In this document: piece after piece, positions 54,353 through 64,000 of the stretch
Layout: each line of letters begins with the position of its first letter
Position numbering within the stretch: position 1 is the stretch's first letter
DNA from: Alitta virens
Taxonomy: Eukaryota > Annelida > Polychaeta > Phyllodocida > Nereididae
Assembly (NCBI GenBank): GCA_932294295.1
Contig: OW028581.1
Location: 9,036,526 to 9,100,525, forward strand
DNA: 64,000 nt
Direction of reading: 5' to 3'
Made by a program: the position numbers and the translations under genes
Notes under the pieces: generated by a model
Seen by the model: the letters and a program-made list of their open reading frames with translations, nothing else
Told to the model about the DNA's origin: nothing
Database searches by the model: none

Positions 54353-55589
54353 CCACTAATTACTGTAACAAAGCATAACATAACTAATCATAACAAAACA
54401 TAGCAACCTAACACCGCATAACAGAGCATAATAACCATGATGAGGAGCCCAACAGGGAGGGTCATAGTTATTTGGGATGAGGCAGAACTATATTGTCTGA
54501 GTCGAACCCGAGTCAAATCTGACTTTTCTGAATCCCAGACTATGTTGGATGACACACCATCCACCATTGCTTCCATTGTCCCCATACTGTCTATTTACAA
54601 CATACACTGCAGCCGTCCAACATACACTGCAGCCACCCAACATATGTCCTTGAAAACGTATAACTAAAATACGATATTGTGTCAGCAGTTATTAACAAAA
54701 GTATTTTGTAATTTCTATTCTGCATTTCCATGTTTAAAACATAGACTTTTCACATTTCTTTTTCTATCTAGTTTTCTGTGTAGATTGTCACTTCATTGAA
54801 ACCAAAAAAAAATCAATAATTTGTCATTCTAATCACTAGACTTTTCTTGTTTTTGGTGATACAATTACATAGGTAAAGTGACAATCTGCCACAAACTGTC
54901 ATCACAACATCACAAGGCGTAGGTTGTGTCTTTAGTGTCATTGCAACGGTAATTTGTTGACTGGTTGAACCTCGAGCCACTGAAATGTCAGCTGTGTCCG
55001 CTAGGGGTCTCTGCAGTGCCCAGCATCATTTCGGGATGCTGCTCCAGAGACGGGAGAACATTTGTGTCTGCAGCACAGGAATTTACGCATAGATGTCTGC
55101 TACTGTTTTTTAGGAACATTTTCCTACAAGGTTTAACATTAGAACTCATGTTTATCAACGAGTCTGCAATAATGGAATTTAACATTTGGATATATAACAT
55201 GTGATCAACTTTTCCTCCAAAATAAATATATAAGGTAAGTTGTATCGTTAAAATATCACTTTCTTTCAATTTGTATAGCTTTTTTTGAACATGTATTGTC
55301 AACATAATTGAAGAAACATGTATTACTATTATGATATTATTTATTTAATTAAACGTCACCATTATTTATTTAGTTAAAACTAAAAGATCATTCAGAATCT
55401 TACTCCGATTTACATTAAACCTGACCACGTATTCTGAAGTTCAAAAAACATTTTAGGGGTTTTATCACAACACATTTGCTTTGCTTTGCTTTTGAAAAAT
55501 TATACACCTTGAAGATGTACGCATGAATCAAAAGTTCCATTTTAGACTAAAGAAAGGAGTGTTGAGGAATGAATGGACATAGGCCAATA
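54353..55589. other. DNA without recognised gene
   Basis: Frames at 54437-54667 and 54988-55305 lack family resemblance and overlap frames on the other strand. Nothing recognised. Confidence 0.45.
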
Positions 55590-55905
55590 CAGCAGACCCT
55601 CGTTTTAAGACCACCTCACTATTAAGACCACCTTTTTTTACAACCTCTTGTTAAGACAATATTATAAGACCATATTGCTAGTGAGCCACCCTCCCTTAAC
55701 TTATAAAGCTCAAGACAACTCGCCTTAAAGACAACCTCTCTATTAAGACCTCAGTATTACAGCAACCTCACTATAAAGACCACCTCACTATTCAGACCAC
55801 CTCAACTATGACGACCACCTCCACATTAAGACCACCTTATTGGAAGAATACATCTTTGTTAAAACCATGTCGCCATTAAGACCACTTCACTATTATTATT
55901 AAGAC
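55590..55905. mobile_element. pogo/Tigger-like terminus expanded into an AAGACCACC array
   Basis: Starts TA-CAGCAGACCCTCGTTTTAAG (TA at 55588-55589). This fits the start of pogo/Tigger-type terminal repeats, which insert at TA and begin CAGTA/CAGCAGACCCTCG followed by ACGACC- or AAGACC-type words. Then about 15 degenerate AAGACCACCTCACTAT units follow over 300 bases. No transposase frame. Confidence 0.5.
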
Positions 55906-56284
55906 TATTCAATTTTGCCCATACTCTTTTGTTCACAATGAAAATATCTTACTCATTTAGGCAAGAAATATTTTACCAAAAGTGTGTCATAATTGGAAGC
56001 TTTTGACATGTCGACTTATGAAATTCAAATAAGTTAACTGCAATCTCGCAAAACATCGTTAAAGGGCTAGTTTGTATTTTAAATAAAAAATAAAAATAAA
56101 TATAGGTTTTGAAAGGCCATCATTAAAATTCATTTCTCTAACTTACATAGTAGTTTGTAGTGGAACCTTAAAAGAATTTATTGGATTTTTATTCAATAAT
56201 ATTCTTTCATATATGAAGCATGAAACGAAAAACATGTCAATCTTTTAATATTGGAAAAACATTAACATTGGTAAGATAAGTTGT

Positions 56285-57005
56285 TGACTAATGTGGACTC
56301 CAAGCAGCCTTATCATCTCATCATTACGTCTGCCTCTTGCAGGCCTCTACAATGTAAAACATTACTTAAGCGTTATATTGAACTAAATGTTAGGCTTTTC
56401 TTACACATTTTGCAAAAGCACATTGAAGAATGCCATGAAAATGATGAATTGCTCTTTTGCATAACTCAATAGAAATATTTCATAATAACCTATCTGAACA
56501 TGATTTAATTTCCACAGATGCTGCATTGATAGCTACTGGGGTGGCATGGCAAGATAGCGCACAGTTGGTGCTAAACAGTCTTATCATCTCATCGTGACAT
56601 CTGCTTCTGGCAGCTGGTCTTGTCAGCCGGCTAAGTAAATGCTTTGCATGGAAATTGTGTTCGTGTCGAAGCCTTTTTGATGTCAAAATAAAAAATTGAA
56701 GTAATTTAGATATGGCTGTTTTAGTTTTGTTGGATCACTGAACATTAAGAAAATTTGACTTGTTTTCCAATAGTTATATGGCTTGAATTACACCTATAAT
56801 CTTTTGAATATTATGTTATGAATATTAAAAAAAATTATTTTAAATTTTGTCTACAATTTTGTAATTTCAAATTTAAGAGATTCATGTTGAGAGAATACTC
56901 GGTGTCTATGTTGATGCAAGGAAAAGACCCCACCTACGGGGTAAATCCATCATCTGCCCCTGACAGCTGAGCGGCCACATAGCATTGAGACATAGATATA
57001 GACAT
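56285..57005 (+). mobile_element. three SINE family A tail fragments
   Basis: Tail words TTATCATCTCATCATTACG at about 56307-56326 and TTATCATCTCATCGTGACAT at 56580-56599, and a middle-to-tail piece at 56893-57000 (CTCGGTGTCTATGTTGATGC, CATTGAGACATAGATATAG). The text between is AT-rich without a gene. Confidence 0.6.
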
Positions 57006-57174
57006 ACACTGAGAGGTGGGGTTTGTGCTTGTCTCTGCGCAGGCAATCAATACAATGTCTCTGGCAAATTATGATGTAAACATGTCTATAGACGTGATCT
57101 GTCAAGGTTCTGAACCAGTCTACAGGTACATAGTTCAAGCAATCTGCCGACTTTACAATCACACCAATCCAGAG

Positions 57175-57405
57175 ACTTTCTCAGATTACTCCGCCTTCAA
57201 CACATGGTTAATCACAAGAGCTTCAGAGGTCACACCAGTGCCATCACTGTGGCTGCCTATTGCCAAGTACCCATTACACCTGGGTGGGGTGAGGCAGTGG
57301 TTGCAGGAGGATCTGCCCAACTCCTCCATGCCATGGTGGGGGTTCGAACCTGCTACTTCATGATTAGAAAGCAACACCTTCAATACTAGACCATGGCATC
57401 CCATG
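57175..57405 (-). mobile_element. SINE family C, tRNA-derived, minus strand
   Basis: On the minus strand: GGGATGCCATGGTCTAGTAT (box A region), box B GGTTCGAACCCC at about 57346-57335, then ATGGCATGGAGGAGTTGGGC, GGTGTAATGGGTACTTGGCA and a tail. A related copy is at 60985-61305. Confidence 0.7.
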
Positions 57406-58000
57406 ACATTCATTATGAGTACTACTGTAGGCTTTATATATTATTAGGAAATCTGTTTTGATGGTTGACTTCAGTTTGAGTAGCAGTAGCCTGTAGATGA
57501 TTGGATTAGCTGATTGGTTGGTTGTCTGATTGGTAGGCTGACAGAGTGGCTGCCTGATTGTTTGGTGAAAAATTAGGTTGACTCTAGACCAAGTTTGACC
57601 ATGGTTTGATTGGGGTTAGTTTGGCACCGATTACAATGAGCTTGCATTAGACGCTACTGGTTTATTCAGAGTGCAGGTTCTATTAAATTAGAAGTTTAAT
57701 ATCTTGTAATTAAAAGAAATATCATGCTATAAAGTCCTGAAACGACCCAAGGAAGAAAGTGAAAAAAACAAAACAATATAGCTACACATCACTAGTGTAC
57801 CACTAGCCCTGTTACAAAGATCTGTTTTCTTTCAAAAGGTTAGCCACAATATTTTATGATTTCTGTATGAATAATGTTCTAAATACTCATTATACAAACA
57901 AATGGTACATTTGGATTATTATTATCGTACATAATTGTTAAGAGCTTTTGAGAATTGGCTAATTATGTGAGTATATGGTCATACAATACGAACCAAAACA
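57406..58000. other. DNA without recognised gene
   Basis: Contains a TTGGTTGG/CTGATTGG-rich stretch near 57505-57570. No gene. Confidence 0.5.
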
Positions 58001-58004
58001 TAAA

Positions 58005-58165
58005 GGTGGGTGGATTAAGGCTTTACATCCCATATTTCTGCACCTGATGGGCCAATTAGGACTGGCAGGGACCATGACAATGAGATGATGGATGAAACCG
58101 CCATCGAACTTAGGCTCGACCGGGAAGTGAACGCGCAACCCAGTGCCAGTGGTCTGAAGCATGCC
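58005..58165 (-). mobile_element. SINE family B, minus strand
   Basis: Same structure as 18705-18885: GGTGGATTAAGGCTTTACATCC at the left end, CACCTGATGGGCCA, and the box B region CTCGACCGGGAAGTGAACGCG at the right. It has diverged from the tRNA consensus at box B. Confidence 0.65.
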
Positions 58166-58354
58166 AACCCACCCCTACCAAATCATAAAGAGAAACCTAT
58201 CTGGTTATAGTTTCAGATGAGCTTTTGTTTACATAACAACAGTTCTTGGCTTGAATATAAACACCCTATGGTGTGTGATAAGGAAGTCACATGGGACAGT
58301 GGGACAGTGGTAAATATAACGAACATACATGCAGCTGGCAAAAGTTTTGGCCAA

Positions 58355-58565
58355 CTTCTTTTCGCAGATAACCAAGATGGACAATATTGCTGCCATGATG
58401 ATTTTTATAGGCAAAAGAAAACCCAAAATTCTCATGGGAACAACTCTATTTATTGATGCAACAGAGCTTTCCTGCCAACAGATATATCTCACAAGTGAAT
58501 GGGAGAAGTCGTCTGTAAGCACTTGGTTTCACATTCTTGTGTACGGTCCATCTAATGCAAATGAA
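58355..58565 (+). repeat. direct low-copy repeat, copy 1
   Basis: Matches 60588-60790 in the same orientation at about 88 percent by eye (CAGATAACCAAGA, TTCTCATGGGAACAACTCTA, ATATATCTCACAAGTGAATG, GTACGGTCCATCTAA). The copies are 2.2 kb apart. No shared long frame. Confidence 0.82.
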
Positions 58566-58643
58566 CCGTCGAACGAACAGGCATCTAAAATTTGTCGACT
58601 TTATAAAGTTGGAAAGAACGTTTTTTTAATGTCCAACATGTAA

Positions 58644-60587
58644 TTATATGTTGACATACTAATAGCTCAATCACATCTAGGTAACCTAAACAGGCATACT
58701 TCACATGTTATGTGTGATACATAAAAGTAGGCAGCATGAGGCACAGCAGTTCGCTTCTTAATCTTAACAACAGTTCTCCTCAAAATAAAAATTGAGACTT
58801 GTACAAGCTACTCGTAGTAAGCCAATATTGCTACCTGCCAGTACACTGAACCATCAAGCTACAGCAGTCTCTTGGAAGCTTGAACTAGAGTACATAGCTG
58901 TGATTTGAAAATAAATCTGGAATCTTAAGACTTCTGAGGTCATTCCATGATTGACATTGAATTGCGGATGGCGGTAATGTTATCAGTTTTTGCAAGCGCA
59001 ATAAAATGGCATGCTCTAATGGTTTATAAGTTGAATGACTAAATCCAGGCATTGTTTGGAACCTAGAACCTTTCAAGGGAATGGCCACCACCTTAATTAA
59101 CCATAAGACAACAACCCATTTGTGAATGCAGAGAGACCATTAACACTCGTTCAGCATGTAATCATCAGTACACTGTTTGATTAGTCTGTGTTTTAGGAGC
59201 AAATACATTTAATTACATTTTACAAGGTCAAAAAAATATTGGAAATGGTCCAAGTAACTTCCAGTAGGTGGTCAGACCCTATCTGAAGTCAGTGACCTGC
59301 AAGCCTGTGGCACTACATCCTTATCTGCGTAAACTTTACAGCAGAATTGAGTACATTTACTTTGGGATCAACTTAATAAAGATCGCTGGTGGTCGATTTA
59401 TTCCACTAAAATCCAATATCTTATTCACAGCCAACTCACAGCAGGTTATTTATAAAGATCCGCAGGATACTGCCGACCCGCCCAAGATGGCAATTATCGG
59501 TATCAGATGACCACTTTTCTGAATGCTGGTCAATTTCACCAACATTACTTGACTATCATTTAAACTTTTTGTGTTACCTTTCCATGATGTCTACTATAAC
59601 ATAAATCAATGACTAAAATTCTTATTCTTAGAAGCAATTTGTTTGTAAAGGATGCAATTATTTGACGAGAAAGTTTGGTTTAGTAAGGTTTCTTCAAAGA
59701 ATTTAATTACAAATCAAAACAAAATTGCATTTCAAGGAAGAAAAGTGCCAACAACTACTAGGAGAAGGTGAAATTTGAGAAATTTCATCAATTCTTTGCC
59801 ATTCTTTTCAAAAATGGTTCTTTTTGAAAAAAAACCACATTCTTCACATTTATCAATCAGTATGTTCTATTCTGGTGACAAAATCAAATTTGCAAGATGT
59901 TTCCATCTGTAGGTGTTACCATAATGTGAAATACGACATAATGTTCACAATAAGGAATACTACAGGGTGCAGCGTTGTTGCCTTAGTTTTAATCATTATT
60001 AATGGTTGTCAATAAGCCATGTGCTTGTTTGAACAGACATCACACTTTGCAGCAAAACTTAGTCATTATGGAAAGTGATATGATTAAATGCAACAGTGAC
60101 TGGACAAAAACCTGTTAAAAGTTTGATGGATGTGGCAACTTGTGTTTTCAGAAGCACAGCTGTTTCATTTCATAAGCAAATTCATAGGTTACTGTTTCCC
60201 TTGATGGCTCAAGTGTTACTTTATGCGTGAAGCTCTTATTATAGATGCAAAAACAATGTCATGCACTATAAATTGTTACATTCTATTGCCAGATAATCAT
60301 GATAATTGACAGTTCTTAGAATGTCTGACCACTTTATTTTCTCAGCTGTGAGTAATCTGTTATGATTATTGCTTTTGTGCCTTTTAATTTTGTTGGTAGG
60401 ATTCTTCATTTACATACGATAATGATTTGACGCAAAAGTGTGGTAAGAAAAACGTATTGCGTCATTGACGACAAACAGTGAAGTCACTGAAGGATAATTT
60501 GATAAAGATGAGTGATGAACTTGCATCATGGCGCTTACAGTAAACAGTAAAGACGCCATACGAGGCTCTACAAACTCCAGGGGCATG
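58644..60587. other. DNA without recognised gene
   Basis: The frames at 59268-59510 and 59824-60015 show no family resemblance. No repeats recognised. Text between 59600 and 60450 is AT-rich. Confidence 0.5.
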
Positions 60588-60790
60588 CGATTTTCAGATA
60601 ACCAAGACGAACAATATTGCTGCTGTGCTGATTTTCATTGGCTAAAAAAGCACAAATTCTCATGGGAACAACTCTATTTATTGATGCAACATAGCTTTCC
60701 CGCCAACAGATATATCTCACAAGTGAATGGGAGGAGTCGTCTGTAAGCACTTGGGTTCACATTCTTGTGTACGGTCCATCTAACATACAA
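60588..60790 (+). repeat. direct low-copy repeat, copy 2
   Basis: Partner of 58355-58565. Confidence 0.82.
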
Positions 60791-60984
60791 ACAAACTGTC
60801 TCCAGCAATAAATGTTGGCTGGCATCATAAAATAAAATGTATTAGTTGATTAGTTACATTGCTCAAGCAATTACACCCTTGGCAGGTCTGTTCAGACATG
60901 AGCCTCTCTCACCTCCCTGGGGTGTATACAGCTGGGCAACTGTAACCAGCACGCACACTCTTAAATTGTAATGTAATGTAATGT

Positions 60985-61305
60985 AATTGGGTTTAGTGTC
61001 TGCTATCTCAACGAGCTCAGCCGACATTACAATTTACACATTTGGCAGGCCTGTTCCAGCTTGAGCCTTTCTCAACTCCCTGGGGAGTATACACCCAGTG
61101 TGCAGCCATTACAGCACTCCCTTGATCAAGCACTCTACAATTGCCATGACTGCCTATAGCCAAGAACCCATTTACACCTGGGTGGAGTGAAACAGTGGTT
61201 CAAGGAGGATCTGCTCAGTTCCTCCATACCGTGGCTGGGTTTGAATCCACAACCATATGCATGCAAGTTCAACACCTTATCCACTAGGCCACGGCACCCA
61301 AAAGT
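60985..61305 (-). mobile_element. SINE family C, minus strand
   Basis: On the minus strand: GTGCCGTGGCCTAGTGGATA (box A region), box B GGATTCAAACCCAGCC at about 61254-61239, then GTATGGAGGAACTGAGCAGA, GTGTAAATGGGTTCTTGGC and a tail with CCAGGGAGTTGAGAAAGGC and an AATGT array at 60966-60985. Confidence 0.7.
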
Positions 61306-61534
61306 GCATTCACAACTATAAAGATTGTCACACAATTTCATATTCTATAAATATGTATTTTGCTTTAAGATATGTTGGTGGGAAATAGATATTGTCTTGT
61401 CCTTGTATATACTATTGCTTTGCAGGTTGCTGTAATTGTCATTCATATGAATGCTGTACGTGAAAGACAGTGAGTTGGCCTGACTTTAAACTAAGTAAAA
61501 TTGTTGTATTGCGTCAATGCCCCTAATTTGAAAC

Positions 61535-61645
61535 ATAATTAGCCAATATGACCAAGTGCAAGTGGCAGACGTAATGATGAGAAGATAAGGCTGCTTAGAT
61601 TGCACCGTGTTACCCTCAAGGGCTGGGGTCTTTTAATTAAATCCA
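61535..61645 (-). mobile_element. SINE family A tail fragment, minus strand
   Basis: GCAGACGTAATGATGAGAAG and ATAAGGCTGCTTAGATT are the reverse of the SINE tail words; the GGGGTCTTTTAATT word ends it. Confidence 0.65.
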
Positions 61646-62084
61646 GGACCATATTACGTTTTCCTTGTAGCTGTGGAGTGTGGGCCATAGCAATAAAGAG
61701 ATACTGCACTATTTCCCACACAACATGAGGATAGCTTTCATATGAAATTTCTAACCAACTACAAATTGTACAGAAAAATCCTGACCATAGTTCTGCTCCA
61801 TGCGCTGATTTCCTTAGCGTTTTCAAATTTTCATGGACTGAGATTGTGAATTGGCAATTTAATCAAATTAAAATTCTGGTCAAAAATCTGAATCAGATTA
61901 GCATCGGGAAAATCTAATTTTCTACCAAATGCTTAAATGATCCGACAAAATTTAAACGTTTCAGATTGAATTACTGCAGATTATTAAAAAATTATCACAA
62001 TTATGACTTAATAAGACAAAGACATTAACATCTACACAATGAATTGGAGTGTCTTCAAATAAATTTTGTTCACATGATAGGCAG

Positions 62085-62132
62085 ATCGATAGATAGGGCA
62101 GATAGAAAGATAGATTGATGGATAGGGCAGAT

Positions 62133-62164
<32 letters not shown>

Positions 62165-62205
62165 GGATGGATAGGGCAGATAGAAAGATAGATAGATAGA
62201 TAGAT
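62085..62205. repeat. degenerate GATA array with GGGCAGATAGAAAGATAG unit
   Basis: GATA units interrupted by three copies of a GGGCAGATAGAAAGATAG word at about 62096, 62124 and 62173. The nearby SINE word CCCATGGGTGGG is at 62270-62281. Confidence 0.85.
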
Positions 62206-63003
62206 ATGGAAAGTGTAGCCCTTTAAGAAAAGTAAGATGGTTCTTGTCCCTTGCCAGAGCTGCATTTACCCCATGGGTGGGGTATTTTTCTTGCCCCAGA
62301 TTACACTTTATTTCTATGAGGGCAAACAATTTCCTACTTTTGCTTCAAAAAGTAAATTAATGGCAGTATCTGTTAATACTAGAAGCACGATCTTCGTGAC
62401 TAACTGGATGAATTTAAAGTTTCTTAAAGTTCCTTGAGATAAATTAAGTACAATAAGTTGCATTTAAGTAGTCAAAATGATTTTGCTGCAAACTACATAT
62501 GTATACATAATGCAAAAAGGAATCGTGTAAACGACTTTTCAGACACCATACATTCTAGATCAGGCATGATTTGTTTTGGAACAAGTACCAATATTATTTA
62601 TATTTTTGGAAAATGCATGGAAAAACAATTCTATTACACTCAACGACATTGAAATTCGCCACCCACCTAAAACATGATTACGCACTTTGCGAGTTCATGA
62701 TTTGTTAGAAAACTAATTGTTTATATCATTGACAGAACTCTGTCACTCCGACAGCAATCTAATAAGTGTTTATTTCACTTTATTTTAAGTGGCGAATCTC
62801 GATGTCGTGATGAAAATCAATGTCACCCAGTGTAATTATAGTACAACTCATATCAATTTCTACTCTGTTAAGTGTTTCAAATCCTCACCATGTTTCAATT
62901 CATACACATATATATTTTTTTTATGAAAAAACCTATCGTTATCACAGTAATGCTTTGCTGTTTAATATTGTGTATTCTATGTTGGGAAAAAATGATGCTT
63001 CCA

Positions 63004-63116
63004 AGATAGCATTCCAAATCGGGCCAGCGTCGCTTCTATATCGGCCGCTGTTGGTACAACATCGTTTTGACATCGCTTACATCGCGCCGTCATTGATACG
63101 ATTTGGAGTGCTATCT
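63004..63116. mobile_element. 113-bp MITE with 18-bp inverted ends
   Basis: The ends AGATAGCATTCCAAATCG and CGATTTGGAGTGCTATCT pair at 17 of 18. The interior is rich in CATCG/CGTCG words (GGGCCAGCGTCGCTTC, TATCGGCCGCTGTTGG), which are partly palindromic. A partial copy is at 49077. Confidence 0.72.
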
Positions 63117-63600
63117 GGGTTACCCTTTAAATGAAGAGGGTTTTTGTTTTGAAGATTATATTATAATTTTAGTTGTATGCCTATTTTTTTCCATTGCGCT
63201 TGATTTCATAGGACAATAGAAAATTTGCTAAATTTGCTCATTATTCTCTCAACATAATTTTTACGTCTTTGGTCATATAAACTAAAGCATTTAATAGGAT
63301 ACAAAATGTATCCGGTGTGCAGAAACACAATATTATAATCAGCACTGTTTATCAAAAATTCGATAAATTCAGGCTATGTCACATGTCAAGTAATTTCAAA
63401 TAATTATAAACAAGAGCCTAGAGATTATTTTCTCCAAAAAAACAAAAGGAAAAAAAAAAAGAATCCTGCTGGCCTTTAAAGGACAGAAATAGTCACATTT
63501 GTCAAAAAATAAGCATTTGCAATGTAATTTAATGACACTAAATGATAGTATATGTTCATGGCGATTTTCGTTGTCACTATTCCATCATTATGTAAAACTA
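63117..63600. other. AT-rich DNA without recognised gene
   Basis: Nothing recognised. Confidence 0.5.
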
Positions 63601-63604
63601 CCTC

Positions 63605-63810
63605 CTTAAGTGGACTCCGAGCGGCCTAATCATCTCATCGTTACGTCTGCCTGCAGCTGGTCATATAAGCTGACTAAGCTTCAGACCACTAGCATTGAGA
63701 CATTGAGACAATATGAGGCATTGAGATCACCTCTCCATTAGGACCTCTTCAATATTAAGACCAACTCACTGCCAACATAACATTGGTCTTAATGGCGCGG
63801 TTACGTAATT
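63605..63810 (+). mobile_element. SINE family A tail followed by an AAGACC-type repeat pair
   Basis: SINE tail words AATCATCTCATCGTTACG, TGCCTGCAGCTGGTCATATA and AGCTGACTAAGCTTCAGACC. Then ATTAAGACCAA (about 63752) and TTGGTCTTAAT (about 63782) form an 11-bp inverted pair of the same unit as the 55590 array. Confidence 0.6.
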
Positions 63811-64000
63811 GTACATGTGTGGTGAATACAACTGCTGCAGTCATCTGTGTACTCCTATTCAGTGGTCAGATTAGCGGTCAAATTGACAATGAATATGATG
63901 ACATAACATTCATGAATAAAGATGGTGAGGCTTGTAACATGGAGTGTTCCCCAATTGATAGATTGCATAGTGACAGTTACATTATATTTCCTAGAAATAC

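Noticed and set aside
57016..57363. 115-codon plus-strand frame
   Set aside because: Its second half runs through SINE family C in antisense; the first half shows no family.
58217..58643. Overlapping frames on both strands
   Set aside because: They cover the 58355/60588 direct repeat. The second copy does not preserve the frames, so coding is unlikely.

Overview
The window is eukaryotic nuclear DNA from an animal, most likely an invertebrate deuterostome or another marine bilaterian. Genes are split by GT-AG introns. Two host genes are clearly metazoan: a tetraspanin and a GPR19-type orphan receptor. Base composition is AT-rich, and much of the sequence is decayed non-LTR retrotransposons, tRNA-derived SINEs, hAT-like MITEs and GATA/TATC microsatellites. 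A hemichordate would fit, but the sequence alone does not settle the species. There are no bacterial operons, ribosome-binding sites or CRISPR arrays.

Layout, 0-16 kb (genic part). A last coding exon of an upstream gene lies at 485-569, with a poly(A) signal near 1430. A complete ten-exon tetraspanin gene (292 aa) runs on the plus strand from 2428 to 6945, with a poly(A) signal at 7198. Next comes a promoter-like stretch with a palindromic RFX X-box (8738-8751) and a probable non-coding exon ending at a GTGAGT donor (8971/8972). About 5.4 kb further on is a splice acceptor at 14415 and the intronless coding exon of a GPR19 orthologue (14426-15592, 388 aa). The long 5' intron proposed for GPR19 carries a MITE and a 2.7 kb DNA-transposon-like element (11609-14351). 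That element has arrays of a GAACAC/GTGTTC palindrome at both ends and a small three-exon gene with one frameshift.

Layout, 16-64 kb (gene-poor). A CpG-dense promoter-like patch lies at 16.6-17.2 kb; I could not attach a coding gene to it. The rest is repeat-dominated: two copies of a hAT MITE (one with a perfect 8-bp target duplication), a hAT-type element containing a LINE 3' end, at least six LINE fragments (some with recognisable reverse-transcriptase motifs), a NADAR-like fragment followed by a perfect 26-bp hairpin, and several SINE families. There are also low-copy repeats: a tandem duplication at 36.4-41.3 kb, a 480-bp inverted pair at 43.5/48.6 kb, and a 200-bp direct pair at 58.4/60.6 kb.

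The tetraspanin and GPR19 lie on the same strand but are separate transcription units. Nothing in the sequence shows that they work together. The most unusual object is the GAACAC-flanked element inside the GPR19 5' intron.
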